Assembly (NCBI GenBank): GCA_001643675.2
Contig: LSRY02000035.1
Coordinates: 806,001 to 870,000 of the forward strand
DNA length: 64,000 bases
DNA from: Monocercomonoides exilis
Taxonomy: Eukaryota; Preaxostyla; Oxymonadida; Polymastigidae
Direction of reading: 5' to 3'
Shown: positions 11,707 to 24,700 of the stretch, one piece after another
Position numbering within the stretch: position 1 is the stretch's first letter
How the letters are laid out: every line of letters starts with the position of its first letter
Translations under genes and position numbers: made by a program
The notes under the pieces: model-generated
What the model was told of the DNA's origin: nothing
Database searches by the model: none
What the model saw: only the letters and a program-made list of their open reading frames with translations

Positions 11707-12168
11707 TCAAATGAAAAGCTTTACTTTTTTCATCTCACCAACTTTCTTATTTTTCAACTTATCATATTTTCACAAATTTCTCTTTCAGTTGTGAGCAAAT
11801 TTTAATTGGAAATTCCTCTTTATCGATGAATTATTGTTTTCAAAAAGAAAGTTTTTTGTCTTGGTTCACAAATATGGCTTTTAAAAGGCTTTAAGTGTTT
11901 GAAGAAAAATTCAAAACTCCTCAACAAAAGATTTTGCACAGAACCCACAACAATTTGGTGAAGTGAAATGGCTTCAACAAGAAGCAAATGAATTATTCAA
12001 TTGGAAAGGAAAAATTAATTAAAAAAATAAAAACTAATTCTTTTCTCTCTCTCTCAACAAGAAGAGAACCTTCGCTAACAACAAAACAAAATTCAATACG
12101 CTTTGTTCTCAACAGTTCTGAAAAATAACAAAGCATTTCAAAACACAAAACAGAAAATGTCATTTCGC
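11707..12168. other. Intergenic between convergent paralogues
   Basis: AT-rich spacer between two gene ends facing each other. Nothing but the two 3' flanks is visible. Confidence 0.6.
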
Positions 12169-12930
12169 TCACAAAAACACAAAAAATTTTGATGTTTCCC
12201 CAGACATAATGTTCCAATGGATTCTGGTATAATACAAGTTTTCTATGAAGCTCGTTATGCATTCTTCGAATCCTCGTTCTTCCAATATGTCGAATGCTTT
12301 TCTATTAATAGCTTTTCTTTTCGCTTCAAGTGTCTCATAATCGCTTTTCTCTCTCAGTCCATCTGAAAGAGTCACAAAGAAATGCAAACAGCTTTCTGCC
12401 TCTTCTTTATCCAATGTTGACAGCAGAAGTGTCTCAAAAACTGCCTCAACTATTTCGCTTTTCAGCAAGAAATCAATGCTCGCATTTGTGCCTGTTGTTT
12501 TCAATTCAAAAAGTTTGATGCAATCTTTTGATATTTCTCTTTCATTCTTTCCTGCCAATTTGCAAGTTCTCGAAATCCAGCGATAAAGTTCGATATTTTC
12601 AACATTCCGCAATTCAAAGTCCAAAAACCCAAATTTGTCTTTGACTGTATTTATCCATCTCTTTATCATCCACGCTTCCTTCTGCGCTTCCCACTTTGCT
12701 TTTTTCTTCTTCCAGTCCACACATTTCGTCAGCTCTTCCTGTTCCATTGCAACTTCTCTCGCAATATGCAGCTCATTCATGCAAGTTCTTTCCAATATCC
12801 CGCCTGGTTCAAAATGATTAACCGGATAAATCCAAGCTGATTGGTGCGCCAGTCGAGTCAGATTTCGATGCTGTTGATGATATTTGATCACTTCCACCAT
12901 CTCATTCACACACAAATCTGTTATTGCATT
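12169..12930 (-). pseudogene. Truncated paralogue lacking its first exon
   Basis: The frame from 12930 to 12169 starts directly after an acceptor (TTGACAG) and is 762 nt long, the same as exon 2 of the gene at 10445. Matching blocks are KYHQQHRNLTRLAHQSAW, ELTKCVDWKKKKAKWE, EAKRKAINRKAFDILEERGF and ECITSFIENL. The frame is intact to its TGA stop. Upstream, where exon 1 should lie, there is a poly(T) run on the coding strand and a long (CTTT)n tract, and I find no exon-1 sequence. Either exon 1 was lost and this is a pseudogene, or an unusually long intron separates it. The C-terminus (NIMSGETSKFFVFL) differs from the paralogue. Confidence 0.6.
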
Positions 12931-12949
12931 CTGTCAATGATGAAAATAC

Positions 12950-13190
<241 letters not shown>

Positions 13191-16100
13191 AGAGAGGAGA
13201 AGAAAATGTGAGAAAAGATGAATTAAGAAAAGATAAGATAAGGTAAGAAAAGAAATGAAAATGATACTGTTAAAGAACAAAAATAAAAGAAAAACCTTTG
13301 ACAAACCACATGTGATTTAGGGGCTTGCAACTTTTTCAAGCAAAATTTTTGTCAAATGCTTAATAAATGTTTGACATTTTGTTTTATAACCAAAGCTATT
13401 CCAAAACAATTTTCGTTTGAGTTTGATGAACATTTAGACAGAACAAGCAAAACTGCAACAATCCTTGCAACCTGAGTGATAATAGTTTGGAGCGAATTCA
13501 ACTCCACATGAAAGTGACTGACTTCGCTTGTTTGTGCTGTGCGAAATGTTGTGAGTTTCGCATGATTTCAAGAAAATATCGCATTGGTTCCTGCAGCATG
13601 GTCTTCAAGGTGTTTATCTATTATTTGTGAAGATGTCAAACTTGATCGGCGTTGAATGCATATTGACAAGTGGTTTTTGAGTTTCTCATGAGTAATTTGA
13701 CTACTGTGGGGAGCTCGATGAGAAGTTTAAGGGGGTGAAGGAAGGCTGTTGTGTGTATTGTGTAGGAGTTGTTTAAGGATGTTGTGGTGGAGCCAGCGGC
13801 ATTAAAGCCATGTTTGATTCCGTATTGAGACGGAAATAAGAGCGTGACTAAATGTGCACAGTTGGAGAAAGCATAGTTTATTTCTCAATGAGAACTTCTG
13901 GGACTCACTTGAGAGACGGAAAATACAGTTTCATGTTTAATTGTAAAAAGTCAGCAACTCTTGGAGATTTCCACATGTTTCATGTAAAGTATTGCAAGTT
14001 TTTAGTTTCCCGATGTTTTCACAGTGTTTGATAAGTTGTATTCAATAAGAAAGTAACTCTTGATTCATTGGTGGTTTTTATTCTTTTCAAGATGCACAAA
14101 TTCACTTTTGACAAACAATCCGAGGAGTCTTTTTGCTTCAAACATGGGACTGAAAGGTGATTCGGTGGAAGAGATTTTCATTCTTCCATGAAAACGGAAC
14201 GAATATTCTTTTAGGACTAACTGATTAACTGATATTTGTTCTTGTTCGTGGAAACTGTGTGCGCTGAATAATGCGCAGAGAAGAAAGCACTTTATCGTCC
14301 GGTCGAATAACGATAGATTGATGATGTCTTGAAGCAAGCTGATGTAGTTAACAATTAGTGCAAGTTTCCACATGAAAGTGAATGGTTCAGACAGAATGAG
14401 AGATCGATGGAACGAGAGAAACAGCGTCATTGAAATAGAAACCTTTCCGATGTCATCTCCATTCTCCATGTGAGAAATTAGAGAAATCACTGACCTCGAT
14501 GCGCATTGAAAGGAGAAAGTGAATCTCTTCTCTGTCAACTTCATGATAAATATTGCACATTTCTTGCACAATTCAACGAAGTTGTCAGAAAAATTTCCGA
14601 TGTTTTCCTTTATCTGGGCTTGAAGGAAATGAGCAAAGCAAAACAGATATATGATCATAGCAGAGGATGTCACGCTATTTTTCGACTCATCTTTAAAGTT
14701 TTGTGTGACATTGCACTTTTGGAATCTGCTTCTTTTCCATTGTTCTCCTCCATAAGTTCCCAGTCCAATCAGGTCATTAAGAACTCACCAGGTTAAAGAA
14801 TGGTTCATGTCCTTTTCGTCTTTGTTAATGTTTTCTGAATTTTTCGTTTATTGTTCCAATTCAAGCAGTGCGTGGCTATATTCCTGAGAAATTGAATCCA
14901 GGCCTGGTCCCTTCAGGCTGGTTGAAGAATCACCTTCATTTCGTTTTTCTTTCCGATCTTCATGCAACACAAAGAATCAGTCCACCTTATCTGCGTCAAA
15001 ATGATATATATATTGACTCATCCATTCGAAGATTGTCCCTGATAATTGTTAATTTGAGATTATTTATCTTCGAAATTTTTGGGTTTGCTTCATTTGCAAA
15101 TGTCTTCTGTTACAGTCTCAAAATCAATCCTCTCTCCAGTTTCAATGGTGATTTTCTGTGTTCTCGCTGATTCCTTCTCGAAAAAATGTTGAATGAAAAT
15201 CTGTTATTGAGTTCTTCCGTCAGGAATGCCAACTGCCTTAACATTGGCATTCCATTATTTGCCAATTCAATGAATCTCACTCATGGGTGATTAAGTGTTC
15301 TCTAACTTTGGCCTATGATTACTGTTGGAGAGGCATTGGATTATGGAATTAAAGAACGATATTTTTGATCTTGTGTTTCATAAAACGGATTTTGATATAT
15401 TTGATTGCAAGTGTGACCATCAACATTTCCTCAAAGTTGGAAGACTTCAAATGCAAACTTTGGCTGAGTCGAAGGAGAAGATGGACAAAGTGTTGCCTAT
15501 CAATAGAGCTGAAATATAGACTCAAAAATTAGCGTCTGTAGTGCAGATGGGTTTTATATTGCAAATGAGATTCAATGTTTCTTTTCTCAAATTCTCATTC
15601 TCACTTTTTGGGGAAAAAATTTGTTCATGGTTGTTAAGTTTAATATTATGTTGGGTTTGTTCCTCTGATATGAAGCATCTTTGTGGATGAACAGAGTCGT
15701 AACAATTGAGCTAATAAGCTTAATGAAATTTATCATTCCGGTGACAGCCAAATTATCTGTAAAGTTTATTGAATGTTTGGTATTCTTAAAAAAAGAAATG
15801 CAGTATTTTCTTTTAGCTTTGTGGAAATATATTTGTTTCTTCCATGTTTGTGTTTTTGCTGGAGATTGTTCATTTTTCTTTTGGCTTTGTTCTTTTGAAT
15901 ATTCTTGTTCAATCCTAGCTTGCAAACCCAATAATCTATTATTCACTAACACACCTGAAAGTTTTCAGGCTACTGAAGTTCTTTATCATCAAGTCAAAAT
16001 GTGGCATGCACCTATAGTGTCACATAGTTTCAATTATCTGATCTTCCTTTCTCGTGAGCCGCAAAGATTTTCTCTGTGAATACTTTAGGCCAAAATCGAA

Positions 16101-18637
16101 TCAATAGAATCTTAAGGTGCTCCGTCCGAACTTAAAAGACTGAAACATGATGAAGACAATGAAAACTTGTTATTGAAAGAATACAATGGAGTTGTCGTGT
16201 ATCATTCATAACCCTTCCTGTTGTTCGAGCTTTTCCAATTCTCTGTGGTCTTTTGCATTAAAGAAAATGTAGGATATTGCTTTGTTCAACAGGTGAATGT
16301 CAAGGATTTGATAGTACTTCCCACTCAAAGTTCTGGCGAAGAATAAGAATAATTGAAACTTGCATCTCCATCTTCAGTTCATCAAAAAATGTCTTTGACG
16401 ATACTGCATTCCATCATTTTCTCTCCATCTTCTTCTTCCTTATTCAAAGAGATGACTTATCTTTTTTGATTATCCTTCCAAACTTTACTGTTACAGACTC
16501 TTCGAACACCTGTTATTTTTTGATTTTTTATGTCACTTATTATCCATTTGACTTCATTTTTGAAAGAACTCAGTCCAACATTGTTTCAATTATTCAACAA
16601 TATCTAAGTTATCTCTTTATCTGTCTCTGTTGTGTTGATTACAATTTTGTTCCTTCTGGAGATGACTCGAAACATCGTTTTGATATTTGACAAAAGTTTC
16701 TTCTGAAAAATGGTCGGTTCTGTGAAGGTCGAAAACAAGCTGTCAAGCGTGGAAAAATAGGTCTTATCATCAAAATCATAACTTCTCAAACCACAGAGCC
16801 TTCTGTATCATCTTTCAACGCTTTTGCAAATGAAAATTACTGTTCAGATAAGATAATGGAAAACATTTCTTCCTGAAATGCGTCACAAAAAAGAATGATT
16901 GTTAAAATCAATTTTTGTGTTCTTTCAATCCATTTCAGAGTGTGATAATTGATGCTTTTGCTTTTGAGGGGAATATTGTTCTGCTTTCCATATGATCGAA
17001 ATGAGTGCGTATTAAATCCAGTTGAAGGGTCTCGGATATTCAAGTTGCTTTTTTGAGATGAACAAAGGAAGAGAAAAGCTTTTATAATAATACCGTTTCT
17101 GCTGAATGTGACGAGCTTGTCCATGTTCAAATATTGATTCAGTGTTTTCCGATAAGAAAAAGTTTGTGTTTTTGTATGAAGATCTTTCGTTGGTGTTGAT
17201 GAGTTGTTCTGTGAGTAAAAATTTTGTTGATTATCATGCCGGTTGCTGAGAAGAAGTACTGCATCAGTCAATAGTTAAATGTTCTCACTCCTCCTGTCGA
17301 TCCATTGAGAGCGAAAATGTGATCCAATCCTAACACAAGTCTTGTCAGTGGTTTCAATATCCGTTTCACTGTGTAATACTGAATTATTATTTGTGACTCG
17401 CACTCTCATAATTCGAGGCTTTGTCAGAAATGATTATTTTGGAGAATAAAGGAACTCTGAATTTTTATTGTCAGTTCATTTCTATTTGATTATTCAACTG
17501 CATAGATAAGAATATCAAAGGAAATTGATAAATCCGGTCTATCTGTGAACTCTCACTCTTTTTGAAAATTCGTATTTCTCAACGAGTTAGAAAAATAAAA
17601 GTGTAGTGATTCACACAGCAATGCATTCATGTTTAACGCATCTTTTTTTCCAAATTTAAATATGTTGAGTCGCATCAATAAAGAAATAATTTATTTTAAT
17701 TTAAGAAAAACCTATATTTAATTAATTCAAACATTTCAAAAATACGATTAAATTCATCTTTGGAACATAAGACTCATTTTTCCAATGTGAGTGATTCTTT
17801 TTTGATTTCACACTTTTTCCATCAAAATTTTCGCACAATAAAATTTGTCGCAAATATTATGATATCAATCAAATGTTTTTGAAAATAACATAAATGCACT
17901 TCTCTGTTTTTCTGCAACAACATGTGTTGAAAAGACAACAATTTGAAAGCATGTTACGTGTAATTGAAAAGGATTTTGCAAATTTCTGTAAACCAGAATA
18001 TAATTCTTTTACCGAAAAAATGTTTGAATTCAAAAATTATCACACATGAAATACACTACTATCGTTGTATTTTGCTTTTTCGGTAATTTGCTCTTGATGA
18101 CGAAATGGGAAACCATTATTTTTGAAAAGCCAACACCAATATAATAACTTCTAAATTTGTTTTTGAAAACTCAGGAACATGAAAGAAAATTGATCACATG
18201 CATAAAAAAATTAAATTGAAAAGAAAAACACCACAAAGTTATTTATTTTATTGATTAAACATTTATTTCATAAATCGATTTGCAACAGTGAGTGGATAAC
18301 CCGTGAAAATATGTTATTATGAAATATGATATTATCAAAAATAGAATCAACAAAATGTTCAATGTCAAGTGGAAAAATGAAAAACTTAATCGAAAGTGAA
18401 AACTCCTCACTCGGAGTTATCGATTTAGAGAATAATGTTGTTGGAAGAATAATTATCGACAATCGTTGTTGTTTCTCTAAAGTTTTTCATTTCAATTTAC
18501 GGATTTGGAGAATAAGTTCCGGAATTTCTAAAAGAAACTTCAAAAGTCGATGGAGTCGATGTTTCAGATAATGCTTTCTTTATTTCTTAATGTGATTATA
18601 TCTGGTTGAGACAGCATTACCGCGAACACAGTCTTTA
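13191..18637. other. Stretch of broken reading frames, no intact gene
   Basis: About 5.4 kb. Roughly 13430-17450 is visibly less AT-rich than the flanks and has codon-like composition, with open frames of 60-200 codons on both strands interrupted by stops. The longest (14065-14673, minus) is listed separately. This looks like one or more decayed genes. No tRNA or rRNA is recognised. From about 17600 the sequence returns to AT-rich spacer. Confidence 0.35.
14065..14673 (-). pseudogene. Possible decayed gene fragment, hydrophobic-helical
   Basis: A 203-codon frame with a plausible composition, mixed hydrophobic and charged, including SHMENGDDIGKVSISMTLFL and SFRFHGRMKISSTESPFSPM. There is an ATG, but the coding-like composition continues upstream in other frames with stops. 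It is probably the 3' part of a decayed gene. The helical, Leu/Ile/Phe-rich pattern could suit a HEAT/armadillo-type protein. No family is recognised, and chance cannot be excluded. Confidence 0.25.
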
Positions 18638-18826
18638 TCAAATGCGTAAATTATTTTTTTTTATATTTGCATTAACATATTTATCTAATTGCTGGACGAT
18701 GTGTGAGGTGTGAGAAGGAGGAAATACAATATCGATCTTGTTTTTCTTTGCCTGTTTCAAATAATCTTTGTTCGTATGTGCAGTGGAGTCATCTATATGC
18801 AAGCATGCCAGAAAGTTAGATAACAC
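18638..18826 (-). pseudogene. DDE-transposase relic (pogo/Tc1-like)
   Basis: About 62 codons with the block CLHIDDSTAHTNKDYL, then A-K-K-N-K-I-D-I, then VFPPSHTSHIVQQLDKYVNA. This is the second catalytic Asp region and the conserved PPHTTH-x-x-QPLD-type segment of the DDE_1 (pogo/Tigger/jerky) transposase fold. The DNA-binding part, the first Asp and the C-terminal catalytic residue are not found in the surrounding AT-rich DNA. Terminal repeats are not visible, so it is a dead fragment. Confidence 0.6.
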
Positions 18827-19694
18827 AATAAGTACTTTTATTCCATCAATGGAATTTTCAAAAACAAAATTTTACCAGTTTGAAAAACAAAAATAAAACT
18901 ATTTTTTTTTCTTGTGAAAATCAAAAAGAAGTTATCGTTGTTGGCTTGTGCATATTTCTGAGTGTTAAATTCAGAAAGATTGATCGCAGAAAGTCTTTCA
19001 ATAATCTCCGTCAGCAGAAGAATGAAAAAGATAAAAAGATGAAGGAGAAATGTGTTTTTCATGAAATTGAACAGGGGTTGTCAGTTGAAAAAAAAAACTT
19101 TGTTAACAAGATTATTTTCCTTTTGATGAAAGTCTCATCAATATTTTTTATCTGTCATCGTTGACTGTTTCTCTTCTTTTTTTTCAATTCTCACAATTCT
19201 TTTAAATATGAATGAAAAACGAACAAAGCGATATGTTCAATTTTTTTGATGAGTATTCACATAAATCTTTTAAAGAAGACTCATAAATTGAAGAAATAAT
19301 AGAAAATCACTATTATTTATATACAGCCTTTAAAATTTCTGCGTTCATTTATTTTTGAAAAATTAAAAAAAACTGCCCTATTTGTCACAAAAAAAGAATT
19401 AAATATTTGTAACAAAAAAATACAAACAGCATTTGTGTGATGCATTTCCGTTGTTGCTTTGAAATTGTGTTAATCTTTTTTTCTTCAAAAAGATATTCCA
19501 TATAAGATGATATTTCTGGTTTTGTGAAAAAAAATATAGATTTGTTTCAAACTTTATCTGAAATTATATCATTAAAAGTCTTATATTCACATGTTAAAAA
19601 AATTAAGAAAATTGTTAAAATGAAGAAAAATAAAAGAAATCATTGAGTGGAACAATATTTATAAATCAAAAAATTTCGTCCCAAATGGGTAATT

Positions 19695-19917
19695 CTTTTT
19701 GAAAAGTCGCAAATGTTTAATTTTCAAATAAAAAAGAATTTTCATATTTTGCTCAAAATTTTGTTTGCATACACCAAACATCATTAATATGGAACTGATT
19801 TCTTAATAATGCTATTTCAAACATTCTAAAGAAGATTCGTGAGTGAAAACATAAATTTGAGTAAAATATGAACTTTTTGAGATATTTGAAAATTTAACAT
19901 TTGCAACTTTTCAAATA
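19695..19917 (+). mobile_element. MITE-like element, copy 1
   Basis: The ends are near-perfect inverted repeats of about 35 bp. The left end reads CTTTTTGAAAAGTCGCAAAT, continuing GTTTAATTTTCAAATA. The right end, read in reverse complement, has TTTGAAAAGTTGCAAATGTT and the same continuation. The element is about 220 bp, non-coding and AT-rich. A diverged copy in the opposite orientation lies at 50451-50656, with matching internal sequence as well as ends. I cannot define a target-site duplication with certainty. No transposase with these ends is seen. Confidence 0.6.
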
Positions 19918-19982
19918 ATTTTGACACATTGGAAATAAAAAAAAAGTCTGCTTTGAGAACTTTGAAAAAAATAAAAAACAAA

Positions 19983-20023
19983 CAAAAAAAAAAAAAAATA
20001 AAATAAAATAAAATAAAATAAAA
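19983..20023. repeat. (TAAAA)n microsatellite
   Basis: A poly(A) run followed by about six tandem TAAAA units. Confidence 0.85.
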
Positions 20024-21420
20024 TATTTTAAGTTATTTTTCAAAAATATAATCAAAAACATTTTTTTTTTCTGAAATAGCAAATTAAAAATTTTGAAGGT
20101 TTCTGCAAAATTGTTTTCTTTTTAAAAATTATTCTTTTTTGTTGGAATGTTTGGATTTTTAAAAAATAATGTGAGAGATAAATTATTGATCCACATTTGC
20201 TTTATTCAAACCAATGAAACAAAAATAAGCCTTTTTGTTGTTTTCTGTGTGTTTTTAAACATCAATAATAATAAAAAATCGAAAAACTCTAAAGTTAAGT
20301 CGAAAGTTCGAAAAACTTCATATTTTCAAAAAGAAAACAAAAATCAATTAATAACATTAAACATTTTTGTTGTTGATATTTCAATGATTTTTCTTCTCTT
20401 TTCGGATTAAAATTCTGTGCTTTCTAAAGTCCAATTACTAATTTTTTAAACATGAGAGGAATTCTGACATATTTTTTATCTTATGTCAATTGAAATCATA
20501 CTTCTTTACAGAAAATTTGCTAAAAAATTTTTTTTGTTTTTTTGTCCAGTTTCATGAAGAATGATAAATACCAGGGAAAGATGTAACATATTTGGTCCCT
20601 ATTTATGTCGTGAAATAATATGAATATATCACCAAATTTGATACCCTCTAATGAAAACATTCTTCGAATGTTGTTTAAAGTTTAGAAATAATATGTTTTT
20701 TTTGTTGAAAAGCCCTATCAAAACATTATTAAAAATCATAATCACTCAAATGGAAAGAAAGTTTTATTCATTATTTTTAGTGTGTTTTTAAAATAACACA
20801 ATAAAGATGATAAAATATCTTTTGATTATGTTCAAAACAACAATTAAACCAAAGGATTTTATAATTAAAGTTAAATAAAGAAAGAAATTGTTTGGAGAAT
20901 GAAGAAGAAAATTTATGTTCATGTCAATTTTTGAAAATTATGGTTCAATTTTTTGTGATATTACTGAAATTCACAACTAATATGTAAGTTTTTGAAACTC
21001 AACAACACATTTATTAATCGAATTATCAACAATAGAGTATTTTTAAGAAATAATTAATGATGTTTTCTGTAAAAATATTTCGGACCCAATAAGTTACACT
21101 TTACCAATACCAGTATTCACTTTCTTGTTTTGTGTTTCATTATTTCCAAATACTCATTTCTTGTTGAAGGAAACAAATGCTTTAAGTTTTGTTAAAGTTG
21201 ATTTTTGAGTTTTTTTTGATTCGAAATCAACAAAATTTGCAGAAAACAACATGAACATTACCGATCATATTCACAAAAACAAAAAAATAATGTTATTTTT
21301 CAATAGAATACTGTTTATCAAACATATGAAATTTTGAAAGTTTTTCGATTTTGATTGAATGTTTTTCGACTTTGAATAGTTTTTGGTGTATATTTTTGAG
21401 CATAAAACATAAAATTTTTG

Positions 21421-21422
<2 letters not shown>

Positions 21423-21453
<31 letters not shown>
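21423..21453. repeat. Poly(T) tract, 31 nt
   Basis: Uninterrupted run of T. The tract is prone to length variation. Confidence 0.9.
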
Positions 21454-21454
<1 letters not shown>

Positions 21455-21777
21455 AAAAGCATTCTCAAATGCAAAAGTTCTATTGGTTCGATTGACAATG
21501 AGATCAAAACTTTTGTGAAATAATGTCATATTTACAAAATACATTGAAATTAAATATTTTTACTAAGTCCTTAGATAGTTAAAAAGAAATAAATATTAAA
21601 TGATTAAAAGGAGGAAATAGATAGGATGAACAGCTTTATAAAAATAAGCAAAATAATATAATCAATTCAACGCAGAGTAATTGTCTCTAAAAGTGGGGGA
21701 GGAAAAAAAAAAATACAAATGTTAACACACAATGAAATAAAAAGCGTTCCGAAAGAAACGAAATCTTTCGGAAAGCA

Positions 21778-24700
21778 TTATCGTTGAACTGTCGTTGAAG
21801 CAACGCCCACAAATGCGTGAGGATTCGGAGAGACAGTCGAATATGCAGAAATGACACCTTCTGTGGCTGACACAACAGTCACGCAGGTTCCTCCTCTCTG
21901 AGACACCTCCCAGTTCTTCACCTCTTTTTTAGCAGAAGGACACGAACGGCTAGTCGGATGCTTGTGTCTTTTGGCGGCTGAGTCGTGTTCTTCTGGCTGA
22001 AGAGGAAGTGGAACGTCTTCATCGACAACAGGAAGATGCGAGGGAAGAGTTGAAGAATGATCCGCATGTGATGGACTCAAAGAATTCGAAGAAGAAGAAG
22101 AAGAAGACTGTGAAGATGCAGATTCTCTCAAAGAACGCACAGAAGGATGGGGCTGCGCGTCTGCTGGACCAGCCAAAGAAGACAGTTCAGCATCAAATGA
22201 ACCGTCATCTTCGACTCTTTCCAGCTGCTGCAGGCCGCGGGAGAACTGCATCAGCTTCCCATTGATCACTGTTCTGACTGTCTCTTCTCTATCTCTCTTC
22301 CTCTGGCTGAGCAGCGCTGAGACACTAACGCCTTCGTTGGAAGAACAGTTTTCAGTCTCTTCGATGAAAATTGAATCCTCCAGTGTGATGTCGACAGAAG
22401 GCGTAGAGAGCGTCTGCCCGCCGAGAAGAGGTACCAGATAGACAGTGCTTCGGCGGGGGATACCATCTGCAGGCACGAAATAGGTGCCTACACGACAGCC
22501 AACGACGGCAAAGAGAAGCAGATCGACATGGATTGACACACGCACCTTGCCATATGGACACAGAAGAGATGGAGAGAGAGAAGAAGAAGAAGAAGAAGAA
22601 TGAGAAGAAGAAGATGATGATGATGAATGTGTCAATGAAGTTGGAGTGAGGGCGATTGTGACGTGAAATGGGAAAGGCTCGGCAGAAACAACAGTTTTTG
22701 GATGAGAGACAGAAGAGAAGATGCTCAAACGAGGATGATGGATGAGTACTTTTGGTATGGAAGATTGGAAGGAAGAAGTGGAGGTCAATGATGAAGATGA
22801 AGTCAAAGAAGAAGAGGAGGAGGAGGATGAAGAAACAGAAGAAAGGGAAGAAGGAGCTGTTGATGGGAAGATGGATGAAGCATCCTTTGTGTCAGGCTGT
22901 GATGTATTTGGTGGAGCAGTCGGGGTGACAGAAGAAGCAGAAGAAGGAGAAAAGACCAGCGGAGTGAGAGAAAGTGGTGATTTAACTTGGGAAGACGAGG
23001 CAGACGAAGCAGAAAGCGATGAAATGGTGCTGGTGCTACTGCTGTCACTGCTAAGATCCAATGCTCCTTGTTGACTGCTGGGCAGAGAGGAGGAAGGCTG
23101 AGAGAGAAGAGAAGGTGTGGAGGAAGAGGCAGGTGCGAGTGAGAATGAGAGATCAGAGGCGCCAATGGGGAGCGTCTCTGGTTTCAGAGAAGGAGAAGAG
23201 GAGGAGAAGGATGGATGAGGAAGTGGCTCATTCATTGGATGGATGCTGTCTGAGGAGTCTGGTGTTGTTGTTGCAGAAGCAGAAGAAGAAGAAGAAGAAG
23301 AAGAAGAAGAAGAAGGAAGAGAAGAAGCTGAATGTGAATGTGATTGATGTTGATGCTCTTTCTCTTCTTGTGCTGTTTGTGGTGTTGGCAGAGGTGTTGG
23401 AATGGGTAATTTGAATGCGACACGGTGTGTTACTCGAATCTTCCCTGTCTGTTCAACTGTGGCTGTCTGGAACCCGTTTTTGATGAGCGAAAGTTGTGGA
23501 ACATTGTCTTTGTGCTTGTTGGGCTGTATTTCATTAGAAAGTGTGGAATGCTCTTCTTTTTTGATAAGTTCATCAACATTTGAAGTAAGAGTAGAAGAAG
23601 AGGAAGAGGAGGAGGAAGAGGAAGAAGAAGATGATGATGATGATGGAATCAAAGAAGTGCACGGAAGCGGTGTGGGCTGATCAGCAGAGCTGTCATTCCC
23701 ATTCTGTTTAGACTGCCCAGCCAGCATTCTTCCATCGCCAATATCTCTTCCTTTGAGCGAGTGCAGCACACTTTCGTCGTCCATCGACAGCTCCTTCCTC
23801 TTCTCCCTTTCGATTGCTGCCTTCTCTTTCTCCTTCCGCTCCATCTCCTGCGCCTTCTCCAGCGGCGTCTGCAGTTGCGAGTGCACCCTCGTCTTCTTCG
23901 GCTCTGCTACAGCCGTTGAACGAGCAGAAGACGCCTTCAGAGCATCTCTGCTGAGCACAGCTGTTGCCCTGCCAAAGTTCGGAGGCAGTGGATAATCATC
24001 ATCGCCTTCGTCGTTCTTCCCTTTCTCCTTCGAAAGCATTGCCAGTGACGCCTTCTGCTCCTCTCTCTCTTTCTCCTTCTGCCTCTCTTTCTCCTTCTCT
24101 GCCTTCCTCCTCTCCACTTCCTCCACAGTTCTCAGAATCTCCTCCTTTCGCGTGTTTTCCTCTTCGTCCAGCATTTCACCATACAAAAACTGCACATTCA
24201 CCGCAAATACACTCCGCACAACTGCTGCCTCGCCTTTCCCATCAGCCACAATTCCTTTCTTTCTCAATGAAAGAGCTCTTTCCTTCGCCTCGTTCTCATC
24301 GTCTGCTTCTTCTTCATATACTCCACTTATCCCAAACACACCCCGTTTCCTCCTCAAAAGCCCCGCAATGCCTTTTTCTCCGCTTCTCTCTCTATCTCCT
24401 GATACCCCCAGATCTCCCTCCCTCTCTCCCCTCTCTCCATCTCCTCCTCCTCTCTCTCCTCCTCTCATTCCTCCTTCCTCTCTCGCTGCCTTCATCCGCT
24501 CTTTGTCCATTGCTGCCTTCGTGCTCTGCTTCAGCTTCGCCTGCAGAGACTGCAGATAGCTCGTCTTCAGTGTCTGCGCACCAGAACTGCCTCCAACAGA
24601 CAGAAGAGGGCCTGTTGAGAGACCCTTCCGAGTGAAAGGAGACTCGCCACGAAGAGTGCCACCGAGGAAGAAGGAAGAGGAAGTTGAAGATGAGGAAGAG

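Larger units (their letters stand above)
18827..21777. other. AT-rich intergenic region with small repeats
   Basis: About 3 kb of very AT-rich sequence without a supportable gene. It contains a small inverted-repeat element (19695-19917), a (TAAAA)n tract (19983-20023) and a 31-nt T run (21423-21453). Confidence 0.6.
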
